From assembly GCF_964656455.1 (NCBI RefSeq), contig NC_135718.1, positions 131,485,966 to 131,549,965 on the forward strand: DNA of 64,000 bases, in the 5' to 3' direction. Under the pieces are notes generated by a model that saw only the letters and a program-made list of their open reading frames with translations, had not been told where the DNA came from and ran no database searches. The position numbers and the translations under genes were made by a program. This stretch comes from Halichoerus grypus. Taxonomy: Eukaryota; Chordata; Mammalia; Carnivora; Phocidae. Positions 43,976 through 58,214 of the stretch are shown here, one piece after another. The first letter of the stretch is position 1, and each line of letters opens with the position of its first letter.

Positions 43976-44174
43976 CCCAGGTTCTTCGTGGAAGGGCATC
44001 GAGATTGGAGACAAAGGACCCGGGTTCTAGGTTGGCTCTGCTCCCCCACTAGGTAGAAGCCGTTGGTCAGAATTCCGAGTTTCAGGTTTTTACGTGTTAC
44101 ATGGGACTGGTACTGCTGCTGGTCCTCTCTCACAGATGCCAAGATAAAAAGGACAACTGCCCTTTTGGTCTGGT

Positions 44175-44370
44175 GGCGAAGAACACAGGTTTTTGAGTTG
44201 AAGGGACCTAGGTTTCAAATCTCAGTTTGGTCACTTGCTCACCTTGCCCCTTGGGCAAATTCCGTGACTTGTCCGAGCCTTAGTTTCCTAACTGGAAAAT
44301 AGGCAAAATACTGTGCATTTCCTGAGCAGTTGTGAGGAGTCAGTGAGAGCATATATGAAAATCATTTGGA
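44175..44370 (+). repeat. MIR
   Basis: CCTTGGGCAAATTCCGTGAC-type core followed by CTTAGTTTCCTAACTGGAAA. Confidence 0.65.
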
Positions 44371-46539
44371 GTGGTATGTGTGCTCACCCATGGCGCAGTC
44401 TGCTCCCCTCTTAGTGGGCCTGGCTTCCTGCTGCATTGGGCTAACCATAAGGCCACACTGCCCATTCACCCCCAAGGCACCAGCTGTTCCATAATGGGGC
44501 ACAAGTCTCGGAATGAAACTTGAGTTCTAGTTTCTGTTCCTCCAGTAGTGGTGAAAGGTATCTTAAACCCTGTAGACCTCAGTTTCCCTTTCTGTAAAAT
44601 GAACAGGTAAAGTGTCTAATTGTTGGCAGCTGTTTTGTATTCGCTGACCAGAGTCGTGGGTTTTGCCTGTTTCGGTCAGAGATGGTTTGAATCCAGTGGA
44701 CTCGAAATGGACTCTGCGGTACCTTGTCTGACCTGTGGCTTTTGCCTCGCTCGACACCACCTGCTTGCATGTGCCCTGAAGGGCTTCTGAGGCCCCAGCC
44801 CCAGCCCTCGCCCAGCATGCATTTATGAGGGGCGTGCCTCCTTAGTCCGCCTGCCCTTAGCCGCCTTCTTCAAAACCATCATTGTTTCTGGTTTGTGGGT
44901 GTTCAGATTCCTTTGAAAGTTCATGCCTCTCAATGTCTGACTCGAAAGCAATAATATTCTTAATGCTTTTACATGGCTCTTTCCAATTAATGAAACGCTT
45001 TCATATACATGAATCTCTGGAAAGTCTTGACAGCCCTGGTCAGGTTCATGGTCATAACCTGAGGCCTTTTGGCCGGTTTCCTGTGAGCTTCTTTCAAGAC
45101 TAGAGCAGCACAAGGTGGTAGAGTGCAAGGCCTGGTTACTGGAGGTAATAATCTGGGTGGCTTCACATCACTGCATAGTTTCCTGGCTCGCTGTCGCCGT
45201 CTCCTTACTCAGGACCCCCTTTCCTTTACCCTCGCCATACCTTGAGTTTTTCTAGTGCCCCAGAAAGCTTGAGATTGACAGTTAATGCAAATATTCCAGG
45301 AGGAATCCTCTGAAACAGAGTGGCACTGTGTGCTGGGCAGTCAAATTTTCTTTCTTGAGAACATTGCGGGTCTTGTCCTTTTTTTTTTTTTTTTTAAATG
45401 TCTTAGAAGGGCGGTATGTATGCAGCACAGAACTGAGAAGTGAAATTCTGTAATTTCCATCTGGAGCATTTTGATAGAAAAGCCTCAGGCCTTTGCCTGG
45501 AACAGTTTAACCCTTTAGGACCCTTTCCGAGCAGGAGATGAAATTTAAAACTCCACACATATTGTGTGTGCACACACACTTGGGAATGTGGATTGCTGGT
45601 GTTTAAACAAGCTTGTTCCCCTGGGAGGTCTGAGCGGTTCTTCACTCATGCCAACAAAGGTCTTCTCCGAAGCTTCTTTCCTCCCAGCCCCCACTCCCCA
45701 AGGGAGCTTTAAATATAATCAGTTTGTGAAAAGCTGCAGTAAAACATCTCCTTGGAATCCCCAAGCAGATGCTATCATCTTCCTGCCAGATGATTGAAGG
45801 CTTCTCTTCCCTTGCTCAGGGAAAATAGGACTCTGCAGTCAGCTGAACTCCTGGAAGGAAAGGAAGCTCTGGGAAAAACGGAGCACTCTGGATGTCAGGG
45901 TTGGAAGACCGGGAGGAAGGTGGTGGGCAAGGAGCTGGGGATGCCGTGTGCTGTGCGAAGCAGCAGCGGCTAGACCGTGTTTGTGAGGAGCCCTTTTGCA
46001 ATTTCAGGCATCCTCTTAGGGCACGGGAACAGAAATATCTTTGGAGAAGCCCATCTGGTGGTTATGACCACATCGTCATGCACCCGCACAGGTTGAAAGC
46101 CAGGACGAGGCCCAGTCATTTCTCTGCTGTGAAGTTTATAGAGTCGGATCCAGCCCTGATCTGTAGGGTCCACACCCTTTTAAATCAGCAGGTGCCCAGC
46201 TCCTGACTCATATGCTCCCATTGTTCACTCCCGATAAACATGGGCTGCCAGTGGTACCTGTGGAGCCCTTCTTCCAGAAGGGACGTTTTCTTCACGGGAA
46301 TTGTGCCTACCTTCCACCCCGGGCCTCCGAGGGCTTTGTTAGGAAAGTATTAGGTCATGTGGCAGGGGAAAAAGAAGTCAATATGTAGATCTCTACTGGT
46401 AGTAAAATGCAAGGGAACAGTTTTAATCTGGTGTCAGCTACAGAACTGGCCTTTTAGGGAATCTGGGAAAGTCACCTCAGAAATTGTTTGATTGAAATAT
46501 CAATGAGAGCACTTAAAAAACATTTTTAAGAATTACAAA

Positions 46540-47080
46540 TAACACCTTTACTGATTTTACAGTAATGTGTAGGAACTTCTGTCTCTTTCATGGTGGGAAA
46601 ATACACACAACGTAAAATTGACTATCTGAACCATGCTTTAGTGGACAGTTCAGGGGCGGTTAGAACATGCCCATTGTGCAAACGAGCGCTAGCATCCATC
46701 TCCAGAACTCTGCATCTTGTCAAGTTGAACTCTGTCCCCATTAAACAATCCCCCTTTGCCCCAACCCTGTATCTCGGACAGCTCTAGGTACCCCATGTAA
46801 GTAGAATCATGCTGTATTTGTCCTTTTGTGATTGGCTTATTTCACTCAGCATAAGTCTTCAAGGCTCCTCCACATGGTAGCATTTGTCAGAACTTTACTT
46901 CCTTTTCAAGGCTATTGTATGTGTGTACCACGTTTTGTTTATCCATTCATCTTTCCAGGGACACTTGGGTGGTGTCTACCTTTTAGCTGTTGCAAATACT
47001 GCTGCTACAGGCAAGTTTCACAAGCCTGTGTATGCATTTCTACATAATCTTGTGTCCTGGTAAATCTTTTTAGAGTTAAG
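46540..47080 (-). repeat. Inverted old L1 fragment in SRGAP2 intron 1
   Basis: CATTAAACAATCCCCCTTTG, GTAAGTAGAATCATGCTGTA and TTTATCCATTCATCTTTCCA match an inverted L1M ORF2 end. A second inverted L1 3' piece follows at about 47205-47345 (AACAGCTTTATTGAGGTTTA). Confidence 0.7.
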
Positions 47081-48024
47081 ATTTAAATATACATGTTCAT
47101 ATGTTCATATTATGAATATATATTTATGTTCACAATATGAACATTGTATGTGGATAACAATTTTATACCTTTTAATAATTACATGAATTACTAAATTTTT
47201 ACTGTATTTTTTAACAGCTTTATTGAGGTTTAATTGACATGTAATAAACCACACATGTTTAAGGTGTACGTTAGGTAAGTTTTGGCATATGTTATACACC
47301 CATGAAATCATCACAATCAAGATAAGTGAGCAGAACCGTCATCACCAAGAGTGTCTTCATTATAATGTCATTAAATGAGTAATATAATAACCACATTATA
47401 GAAATGACATCAACTTAAATAAGTAAAAGCCAGGTTTTACCAAATTTAAAAACTATTTAAATAAATAGTGACCCAAGCTACCAAGCTACCCGGATTGGTT
47501 CCTGGAAATTTTATTTATTTATTTATTCATTGCCTTAGTGAATAAAGACAAACAGTCTCCCAGAGAAGTTGGGTTAATAATTGTGCCTCAGCCATTACTA
47601 TGTGTTTGTGGGGGGAAGGTACAGGATAGAGGGAGCGAGAAAAGAAAAAAAAATCTTGGACACATTAGGCGTTGATCCGAGTGACAGTATCTGTTTTTCC
47701 TAAAGACCTTGCTTGAACCAGTCCCTAGGGCCTCACACTTCTTCTGAAAGGGTCACAAGTGAGCCAGATGCCAGAGGGTGGGGCTGGGGGCTCCCCTGGG
47801 AGATCTGCTCAGAATGCCATGAATATGGCTTATTTCCTCTCATGATTGATTCCCTGCTGAGAAGAGACCAGCTTCCCAGGTGAATATTCACTTGGTCCTC
47901 AATCTTAGTCTCAATTTTATCATCAACCATATCTTTCATTTTACTGTAAGAGGACTGGAGGCCTGTCTGGACTATTTGCCATACTTGAAACACATCTACT
48001 ATTAACTGCCATTCTGCTGTTTGT

Positions 48025-48215
48025 TTGGGGCTTACCGTGTACTTATGCTAAATACTTTACATAGATTGTTCCTAATCCTCACACTAACCCTAAAAGGAAT
48101 ATATTGCTCTTGTCCCATTTTGCTGATAAATAAATTGAGTTGCAGGCAAATCAGTGCCTTGCCCAGGGGCTGCTGCTGGTGAGTGATGGGACAGGAATTA
48201 GGACCTGGGCTGTCA
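48025..48215 (+). repeat. MIR fragment
   Basis: CCTAATCCTCACACTAACCC and TGCCTTGCCCAGGGGCTGCT form a diverged MIR. Confidence 0.5.
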
Positions 48216-48464
48216 CCAGAGTCTGAGTCCGAGTGCTGTTCCTGGGGTGCCGCTTTCTCCCCGCCCAGCTCCACAGCTTCACCTGCTGAAATCTCACCCT
48301 GCTGGGTGCCTTCCTTGGTCACTCTTGACTAGAAAGGACCCTTTTCTCTGGGATGACTCACATGGCACTCACCTTGTACCACCTTAAGTACTAAATATGT
48401 GTCTTTCAGCCTTCCCTCATCTTCTAGACTTCGGTGGGAATGTTTTGAAGTTGTGTAGTGCCAC

Positions 48465-48665
48465 ACAAAGAACCCAGGCTTTGGGACGGGCCCTCAATGG
48501 GAACCTTGTCAATGTCACCTCCTTGCCCTGTGGCCTTGCTCAGGTTACTCAGCTTCTCCTCCAAGCATGCTCTCCTGTGACGTAGAGATAGCAAGACCTA
48601 CCTGGCTGGTTTATTGTGAATGTGTGTCAAGTGTTTGGCAAATCGTAAATGCTAAATACGTAGCT
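48465..48665 (+). repeat. MIR fragment
   Basis: AAAGAACCCAGGCTTTGGGA and TGTGTGTCAAGTGTTTGGCA fit MIR. Confidence 0.5.
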
Positions 48666-48734
48666 CTTGTTATAGGGGACCCTTCGGGTAGGAGCATGTC
48701 TAGAACAGTATTGTAGCCCTAAATGGTGGCTCTT

Positions 48735-48936
48735 GGGCGCCTGGGTGGCTCAGTTGGTTGAGCGACTGCCTTCGGCTCAGGTCATGATCCTGGAGTCCCG
48801 GGATCGAGTCCCACATCGGGCTCTCTGCTCAGCAGGGAGTCTGCTTTCGCTCTGACCCTCCCCCCTCTCATGTGCTCTCTCTCTCTCATTCCCTCTCTCA
48901 AAAAAATAAATAAAACCTTTAAAAAAAAAAATAAAT
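48735..48936 (+). mobile_element. Can-SINE, perfect 14-bp target duplication
   Basis: Starts GGGCGCCTGGGTGGCTCAGT and carries CGGGATCGAGTCCCACATCG, a CT-rich body and AATAAATAAAACC A-run. AAATGGTGGCTCTT is at 48721-48734 and 48937-48950. Same strand as SRGAP2 transcription. Confidence 0.95.
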
Positions 48937-49139
48937 AAATGGTGGCTCTTGGTGAACATTATCGAATATAATGATGAATGCAGAAGTGTATGACCTGAAC
49001 TACTGCAAATGATTTTTAACAAATAGTTTCTTAATTTGATCTTGACAATATATCTTATACAATACCACCAAGGTGATTTTAAAAAAACAAACACTATTAT
49101 GCTAAGATTATAGCATAGAAGACTATTTATACCCATCAC

Positions 49140-49625
49140 TTTGCTCTTACCCTGCTTAATTTTATACCATCACAAAGCTGAATTGCCCCTAGTTAGTTTC
49201 CTTACCATATTACATTATTTCATGCTTCTTGCTTTATCCATGCTGTGTCCTCTCTTTGGAATGGATCCTTTTCCTCAAACCTGGAAAGCTCAGTCATCCT
49301 TTAAAAGCCAGCCTAGATGCCAGCACCTCCAGGAAGTCTTCCCTGCCTGTCCCTTCTCTCTGCACAGTGCTCCTGTGCAGGATGCGGAGCGGGATTCCTC
49401 TACATCTCCCCTTGCTTTCTGCACAGGGTTAATTAACACACCCTGAGCATTTCCTCAGCAGTGTCCTGGTGCTTCTATTACTGCATTCATTCTGTTACAT
49501 TGTAATCTCTTTGTTTACATCTTTTTATTTACAACTCACTGAGCACCTTGGGAACAGACCTTTTATTCACTGCCATGTGTCCAGCTTCTGGCACAAAGAA
49601 GCACTAAAAAATGCTTGTAAATAGA
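49140..49625 (+). repeat. L2 fossil
   Basis: CTTTAAAAGCCAGCCTAGAT, CTCCAGGAAGTCTTCCCTGC and CACAAAGAAGCACTAAAAAA follow the L2 3' end. Confidence 0.7.
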
Positions 49626-50934
49626 ACCAAACGTTTTCTGAGTTGAGGTGGGATGTGACCCTGCCATGCTTCTGCCTTTCTCCCCCTACTCCAGTAAAAA
49701 GCCTTCTTATGTTACTGTTGTTTGAAATTCAGAGTGGATCAGAACATGGTGAAGACTGTCATTATGGAGGGGCAGGTACATATGGTGTAGCACGTGGAGG
49801 CTCCCTGGGGGTGGGGGTGTTTTTCCTTATTTACTCCCACCTCTACCCTCTTTAAAATCCCTGTCCTGGAGCTCTAATTGAGTTGATCAAATTTCATCAG
49901 TCGTGTTTCTTGCCTTGGAAACCAAGAAAAATATTAACTCTCAAATTGCAGAGTGTAAAACAAAAGTAGGGTTTTCTGTAATTGAAGCAAAACAAATTCT
50001 ACATTTGTCCAGGATTTGTCATTTTAAACAGATATTTGAAGTCGAAAGCTGAGAAAGTTGAGGTCTATTTTAAAACAGAGTTGACTCAGCAAAGGGACTG
50101 TTGTGATACTTTTTTGAAGCATGGGTTTGGAGAGAGCTGTTGGCTGCTTCGAAGCAGCTGTATGATCTATGGAAGATGGGGAGGAAAGGTCCAAAGGGAG
50201 AAACAGGGAGACTCTGCCCTCTGATTTTCAAGTCATTTGGTATTCAGTAGCCTTGACCTTGTTTATACATTGTGAATGAATGGTTCTGAACTTGAAATTT
50301 ATATTCGCGAGGAAGGAAAAACAGCTGGGGAGTGCTCCTCCTCCATTTCTGTGTGTGTATTTTAAGATGCCATCTGTTAGGGAGAAGGCAGTCTTTTAAA
50401 ATAACCTTTTCTTCTAAAGATGCACTAATCAGTGGGCAGGTGACCTGAGAGACATTATGAAAGTTGGGACCTTGTCTTTGCTCTCTGATCCCAGATCCTG
50501 CATTTCAAATCACAGCTTGGTGGGCAGGGTCTGAGTGTTCTCCCTGTAGAGGATGACCTCACCAGCCCTGGGCGTCTGGGTAGCCAGGGCTCCACAGGAA
50601 GACAAGGCACAGAAAACAAAGGGATCCAAGATCATGAGCTGGCCAAGACATGACATGCCATGAGCTTTAAGAAATACATCCTGTTTCTAAAGAGTTGGCA
50701 ACAGTTTCTCCAAACGTTGGGATCCTTTAGAGATCTCCCTTTTCCACTCGTCCTTCTCTTTGCGTTTTTGATTGATTGGGGTGGAGGGTATTGGGCCAGA
50801 ACTTGTTGGATGAGTAAGCTGCTCTTTGGGGAGGCATCTTGACTGAGGTACCTATTTTGGAGCAACACTCCCTTTGGGTCATCACAAATTGAACTACAGG
50901 GTTCTGTGCAGGGAGAATGGTTCCAAGGGAAAGA

Positions 50935-51290
50935 GTGCCATTTGGAGGCAGAAAGTTTGGGTTTTAGTTTGGCTTTACCATTTACCACTGTGATTTGGAG
51001 GGTAACTCACCTCAGGTCTCAAAGCCCCTGGTGTCCTCATCTATAAAATGGAGACAGTCATTCTTGGCCCTAGCTAACAATTGACGAAGATGATGGTTGC
51101 TAGCATATATTGAGTGCTCCTTATGTTTAAGCTCTAAGTGCTTTACATATATTAACTCATGAATCTCCCAACAACCCTACGAGGTAGCTGCTTTTATGAT
51201 CCCCATTTCACAGGTAAGGCACCGGGAGGCTACCTAAGTTACTCCAAAGCACACAGCTGCTAAATGATGGAGATGGAGAATGAACCCAAA
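50935..51290 (+). repeat. Two MIR-type fragments
   Basis: The first (to about 51070) has CCTGGTGTCCTCATCTATAA. The second (about 51085-51290) has TTTAAGCTCTAAGTGCTTTA and CACACAGCTGCTAAATGATG. Confidence 0.6.
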
Positions 51291-52659
51291 GTGATTTAAC
51301 ACTGTTCTAGTCGATAGTTCTCATTTCCTAGGATCATGATGCATAAAGGAGTTCATGCCGTGTTCTAAAGTCTTTCTGGGACACACCGACTGACCCCCCT
51401 CCGCCTTGGTTTTCTCATCTAGGAAATTTGGGCTTGACTCAGAAAATTTCTAACGCCCTCCCAGCTTTCATGCTTATTCTTACTCTTGCTTACTTAAGAT
51501 ATTGAAGATGACAGTTTTGCCCCTCTTAAGCAGGCACACTTGTAAGAACAAAACCCGCTATATTCTCTGAACTTCGCTCTCCCCGGTCCCAGAGCTTGCT
51601 GTGTCTGCCTGGCTGATGCACACATACAGGGCAGAAAGAAAAAGGAAGTGGGGTGATTGTCTTTAGTTACAATTTAAGAAATAGGGAAATGGGAGGCTTT
51701 TAAATCCCTGACATCTGGGCTGGGACAAACTAGGGGGAGGCCATGTGGATGTGGAACCGGACTAGGGTTCATACAGACATCTGGGCTATGGGGGAAGTGA
51801 CTCCAGGCTCTCCGAGGATGTAGGATGGCGTCTTGCCATTTGTACCCCTCTCCATGGGATAGGCCCTTTGTCAACTAAGGGATTTGTGTGGGGATTGTGA
51901 TGACGTATGCTGTAATGTGGAGTTGAAATGTTTTCGCGTTTGTGTTTGTTTTCTTTTCACCTAATGAATAGGCTAAGAAACAGTCTGTTGTTTTTAAATG
52001 AGTACTATTAATAATAATGACAGCTCATATTTTTATCATTACGGCACTTAAAAAAGATCATTCACAGGGAGGCAGGGACGGTTGTAGGATAATGGAGGAC
52101 TAGCTGCATAATGTTGGACAAGTCCTTCCACCTTTGGTATTCCTACCTCAGCGGGAAAGTAGAAAGATGGATTACTAGTTCTTTGCTTCATCAGTTTTAG
52201 GACCCGGGACCAAAAACTGGTTATTATAAAGTGAGTTTCCATGTAGCGTTTCCATGTTGATTATCGTCCCGAGGGAAGGATAGAAACCAGAGAATGGCTA
52301 CCATAGATTCTTCCTGCTCATCTCTCCTACTCCTGGCTTCAAGTTTTATCTTTAAACGACATTAATAGGCTTTGTGTGTTAGTCGTTGTTGGAGTCAATT
52401 GTGCTGTATCTCTTGATCTCTCTTATTTATTCAGTGATTTGTGGTGATGTAACTTATCTCAACTCTTTGCTGTGAGCAATTTTCAGTGAAACATCGAAGC
52501 ATTTTGGGTAGCTGGTGTCTGTTGCTTTGATTAAGGAGGTTCTTGATCTGGATATTTTAAGGTGGGTAATGACACAATTTAAAAACACCTAGTATTCCTT
52601 AAGACTTCAGTAGCACTCCCACTGCCAAAGCCTGAAACCTATTTGTACCACTTCTTTCT

Positions 52660-52867
52660 TTCTTTTTCTTTTTTTTTTAATGATTTTATTTATTTATTTG
52701 ACAGAGAGAGACACAGTGAGAGAGGGAACACAAGCAGGGGGAGTGGGAGAGGGAGAAGCAGGCTTCCCGCTGAGCAGGGAGCCCGACGTGGGGCTCGATC
52801 CCAGGACCCTGGGATCATGACCTGAGCCGAAGGCAGTCACTTAACGATTGAGCCACCCAGGCGCCCC
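52660..52867 (-). mobile_element. Can-SINE, inverted
   Basis: A full-length inverted copy from a T-rich tail through ATTTATTTATTTGACAGAGA and GGGCTCGATCCCAGGACCCT to GAGCCACCCAGGCGCCCC. Very similar to the copy at 26.8 kb. The target duplication is unclear. Confidence 0.93.
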
Positions 52868-53098
52868 CATTTATTTCATTCTAAGAGTCAGATGTGTGCA
52901 TGTGAGCTCTTATTTGCTCTTTTGACTGGGGAGCAGGACTGCTAGTCCAGAATGCCAGCTCTTCTGTATTCAGCCGTAAAAAGAGTTAATCATTATCTAG
53001 GTAGAAACAGAAACCTCCCAAGTTTTTAACCTGCTATGGCCCCACATCTCCTCCTGACTGCTCCTAGAAGACCAGGGGCTTATGGCCACAGCTGTGTG

Positions 53099-53147
53099 TA
53101 CACACACACACACACACACACACGTCTCTCTCTCACACACACACACA
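53099..53147. repeat. Compound (CA)n/(CT)n microsatellite
   Basis: Two CA blocks separated by GTCTCTCTCTCT. Confidence 0.95.
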
Positions 53148-53352
53148 ACTTAATGTAAAACGATGTCATCTTTATGAGAGTTGGAATTACTTGGGAGGGA
53201 TACTTGTGTTCTGTAGGCTCTGTGGACATGATGTGATAGCAGGCCTATCTGGCCTGTGGAGATTGCAGATAAGAGCGTGATATGTAATTGAGTAAGAATT
53301 TGAAAAATTATCCGATAACATTGGGAGCAGCAAAGCACCCGCTTATGTGTGT

Positions 53353-53425
53353 TTCTTTCTTTCTTTCTTTTTTTTTGTTTTCTTTTTCTTTCTTCTTTTT
53401 TTTCTTTTCTTTTTTTTTTTTTTTT
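53353..53425. repeat. (CTTT)n pyrimidine tract
   Basis: A T/C-only tract with CTTT units ending in a long T-run. It may include an SINE-like tail but no SINE body is visible. Confidence 0.85.
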
Positions 53426-54329
53426 GCTCAAGAACTGTTCGGAAGAGGAATAAGGAGCTAGCATTGTTTTCAGAGTTTGGGAGCCCCCTCCCCACCCCGT
53501 GAACCAAATATGTTTGCCCAGGCAGAGAGTGTGAGGTCCCTGAGAGATTTTGACAGATGATTTAGTACATTCTTCTGCCCCCCGGGCAATTCTTCAGTCT
53601 AATCATTTCAGAAAAAAGGCTGTCAGCTAACCTTTAAAATCTTTTCCAGAAGAGTATACCACAGCCTACCTTCTCATCTTGTTCCAGTGACCCAAACTAT
53701 AAATGGTCAGTTCCTTCATTTGCAGAGCTTGAAACAGGATAAAAAAGGAGGCCTGATGAATGGAACTCCTATTTTTAATGCTGCCACCACACCCTCTCTA
53801 TGGTCCTTCGCTGCATTTGGGTTCTCGGGCTTGAGGAAGAAGAGGTCATTGATGAAACTCTCCAGGCGTTGGCTCAGGCTTCTGGGGTGTTCTTCCTGGT
53901 CCCCTCCCCTCATGACTTCTACCAGTCTTGGGATACTTTGTATTAAACATGGAAATCATGCAGTAGTTTCAACCAGCACCCATTTACCTGGCACCTACTC
54001 TATGCTTGGTTTTGTGCTAGGTTGTGAGCATATAATATAGAGATACGGAACAAGGTTTTGGCTTTCAAGGAGCTTCAGTGTATTAAAAGGGGTGGACAGA
54101 CTGCACAAGTACAGTGAAGGGCCATGGTGGAGGGATATGAAAGCCTGGTGTTGAGAGCATGGTCTGACAGTGAGCGATGTGGCCGAGGCTGGTTGAGGTG
54201 GAAGATGGTGATTGTACCTAGTATTGACCGTGCACTTGGCAGTCTGTGAAGTGCCTTTCCATACTTCCATTTAGCTTCTGAATGGTGTGACAGCAGGGCA
54301 GGGTGATTTTAGGCCTTTTAAAAATTTAT

Positions 54330-54925
54330 GGTCTTTTTTGAAATATTTTATTTTGAGATAATTACACATCCATATGCAGTTGGAAGAAACAATAGATTGC
54401 AAAACCCTTTACTTAGTTTCCCCCAATGGTTAAAATCTTTCAAAACTACAGTACAATGTCACAACGAGGACATTGACATTAACATTGATAGTCAAAATAC
54501 AGAACAGCCTCATTACTCCTGGGTTCGCTCATGTTGATCTTTTGTAGTCCTGTCTCCCCCCATTATCCCCTCATCCCACCTCCCTTAATCCTTAGTCCTT
54601 AACTCCTGGAGCCGCCAGTCTGTTCTCATGACTATATTCTACAGTTCTCATGACTGTAGAATATCATACATGGAATCATAGAGTAGCCTTTTAGGATTGA
54701 CTTTTTCTCACTCAGGGTAGTTCTCTAGGTTGTTGCGTGTATTACTAGTTCCTTCCTTTTTATTATTGGATAGAATCCCATGATAGGGATGCACATGGGT
54801 TTGCTAACCATTTACCCATTGAAGGACAGCTGGGTTATTTCCAGTTGGGGGTTATTATGAATAAAGCCGCCATGAACATTCATGTATAGATTTTTGTGTG
54901 AACATGTATTTTTTTTTAAAGTGGA
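54330..54925 (-). repeat. Inverted old L1 fragment
   Basis: TATTTTGAGATAATTACACA, TGGAATCATAGAGTAGCCTT and GAATAAAGCCGCCATGAACA are inverted L1M phrases. Confidence 0.7.
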
Positions 54926-55322
54926 GGCAGTTTTATGTTTTTTTAATGGAAAGATTATGGATTAGAAGGTGGAAAATCTAGGTTTTGCTTCTCACTAGGA
55001 AGTGCTGGATATGTGTCCCTGAATTTATCATTTGCCTTCTTGAGTCTTGATTTCCTTGTCGATAAAATGTTACACTATATGTTCTGCCTACATCCCAGGG
55101 TTGTGGTGTAGATAAATTGAGATAATAATATGATAACAAATTTATAAATGGTAATAAAATATAAACATATAGAAGTGGGATAAGATGCCATCTCACTGTG
55201 TTTCTGTCCTTTATGTTCTGGGAGAAGATGAGCTGGAACCTTCCCTAGAGTAGTTCTTGAACTGCAATCTAGAGATGGCTCTTTTAGGTTATTTTTCTTT
55301 TTCTAATTGCTGTGTGTGTGTA

Positions 55323-55360
55323 CCTATCTATCTATCTATCTATATATCTATATATCTTAT
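55323..55360. repeat. (TATC)n microsatellite
   Basis: Four to five CTAT units grading into TATA-rich sequence. Confidence 0.85.
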
Positions 55361-58214
55361 ATATCTTGGTTACCCATCCTTTGTTGCTGATACGGGTTAC
55401 ATATACCTCTCCCAGAGTTGGCTTATCTTTTCACTTTTTACTGGATTCTCTGATGTATAAGAAGTTTTGTTGTAAGATATTCACACCTATCTATCTTTTT
55501 CTTTTGTTGTTTGGACTTTTTTTTTTTTTTTTTTTTAACACACGCATCCTTTCCTATCCTGGAATTATAAGGATATTCGCCTGTATTTCTTCTAACAGTT
55601 TTTAAGTTTTGTTTCTCACATATCTGCCTTGAATAAATGAGGAATTTATTTTTGTGAACGGTGAGGCAGGGACCTAACTATTTTAGATTCCATATGGCTA
55701 ACCATTTGTTCTAGTTTCACTTATCTAAAGGGCCCATCTCTTTCCCCATTGATCTGTAATGTCACATTAGTGTGGATGTCGAGTTTGCACATATTTGTGG
55801 GCAAGATGAACCTTCTGTCATGCTGTAGTGGTATTAACACCATCCCACCTGGGATGAGAACTTCTTTCACTTAGAAAAAATTTCCTAAGGCTTAAAACTA
55901 CAATTTTAGCAAACTATGTTTTGAAAAATTTTCAGAGATGCCCAGGGGTCTTCTCTCTCATCGTGGGTTGGACAGCCGCGATACCCCTGTAGAAGCCAGG
56001 ACCTAGCGGTGAGGGGGGCAGGCATTTGTCATCGTTAAAAGAATATATATTTTGTGATTGTCAGTATTTCCAAATACATCACCTGTGCCACAAATAATTT
56101 TTATGTAGGTTCCATGAGAGATTTAGAGGTGTCTAGAGTCTAGTCTGTATCCTCTACAATCATATAAACCGTGGAGAAAACAGCCAACATATACAAAAAG
56201 AAATAAAAAAAGAATGAACCCACAGCAACACAAGAGATGACATCAGCCAGTGGATGACTGAAAATGAGTAATGTTGATAAGAACTTGAGGAATTCAGAGA
56301 TGGAGAGGTGTGGGCCAGAATGAATAAGCCCTTGACTGATGGAGTAGGCTTTGGCTGACTCCAGGCTAGGAGGGAAGAACAGAGTTGGTGTGCGCCTCCC
56401 TCAGTGGCCTTCCCACAGCCCCCACCGTGCCGACCAGTCCTGCATCACTTCCTACACCAGAATACAAGGATGGTTTTGTCCGTCCTCACACCCACCTCTG
56501 GCCCCTTTCCCCAGAAACACGCTCCCTACCAGAAAGACGCTTTTGAGTTCCTGAGGGCGGACAGCCTTTCATTTCACGTTCCCAGCATCCAGCACCATGT
56601 TGGCTTGTGGTCGGCACCCGGTAAATGTTTGCTGAGTGAGTGAGTGGCCTCAGGTTGGAGCAGAGGAGGCAGAGAGACAGAGGAGGAGGATGGGGCTGGC
56701 TGGTTTGGGATGATCTTGAAGGTCGCCCGAGTCTGGCTCCGTGCTGAGGCCGTGGAGGACAACAGGGGCAGTCTGATGGAGGCGTGGGGTGATGCAGTTG
56801 TGTTGCAGAGAGACTCCCCGCTTGCTCCAGGCTGGCAAGAGGGGCTTGCACCTGCCCACACGGTGGACGCTCGTCTGTGCTGAGCCCCTGCGGTGGGTGC
56901 TGCGAGCATGTTGCTAAATGTGACCAATTCATAGAGCCACCAGTGAGGGAAGCGCGATTCTCCATTAACTGAACTAGGAACTTGTGCTCAGGCCCCTGAT
57001 CCGAGGGGACTGGTGACTCCAGCCCAGGTCTGTACTCCCAAAGTCCGCTTGTTCCTTTACCCTTGGCCCGTGCTTGACCGCACTAGAGTCCAGGGGTACT
57101 ACTAAGACGGGGAGCTGAGCTGCAGAGGTGGGTGTGGGAACCAGGGGCGAGGGGGGAGTCAGGCGGGCCTGAGGTTCCTAGCTCCGGGCACAGGGAGAAG
57201 GCTGGTGGCGAAGGCAGAAATAGTTGTGGGGAAGTCAGGAGAAGATGCTGCGCTTGGCAAGCGAGTGAGGGTTATTTTAGACTCCTGAGTTTGAGGTGAC
57301 AGTTCCATTCAAGGAGGAATTTCATCAGGTAAGTGACAGTGCCAGTCCTTCCCCACACGCCCCCCCCTTCATTAAATCTGTCATTTTCCTTTCTTCTAAA
57401 TTGGGAATGTTGCAGAGAAACTGGGATAGATGGCACCTCGGTGTACATGCCAAATACCTGACCTTGCTTGCAGCTTTTTTACATTTCAGTTTGAGAAATG
57501 GTCCCCCCTTCAGGGGGACTCACTGTTTGAGAATTAATAGCATTTTCTTTCCCCACACCCTGTAGGGGATGAGCCCTGGCTAAACAGGGAAAGGAAAAAT
57601 TTGAGTTCTGAGCCTCTCTGCTCTGCTGATGAGCATTTCTCCTGCTCTGAGAAATACAGAAAAGTCGATTCAAGCCCCCACCCCACCCCCTCCACCCCCC
57701 TAGCTCCCATGGTTGACAGAGAGCTGGCTAATGAACAAGTTATTTTAAAAAGCATCCCGGGGAGTGTGGGAGAAGCTGAGTTCAGCAAAACATGACTGGG
57801 TGGTGCTGGTGCTGTTTCATTTCGAGGTGTGGAGGCAGGAGTGGCTAATCGCCTTAATTTGAATAACTTTGGGATGGTGCGATGGCTCCTGGATAGAGAG
57901 TTTGATTGGAGATTGTGATGTGGGATTTGTTTCCAGAGGGGATCAAGCTAAAGCTATTTATAGGCAAATATATTTTAGATATTGGCAGGGGAACTGAATG
58001 TATTCCATCATCACCTCCAAAGGCTTTGAATTTTTGGTGTTATTTCTATTCCGAACAGAATGGCCTGTGATTTACTGTCATTCAGTGTGTTGGATCCAAG
58101 GAGACTGGAGGAATTATTGTCCTCCTTTTTATTTTTTCTTTCTAAGTAACAGAGATTACCGACGGTTGGCTTGGGAATTTTAAGCCCCAATTTGGTAGAA
58201 CGAAACACCCAACT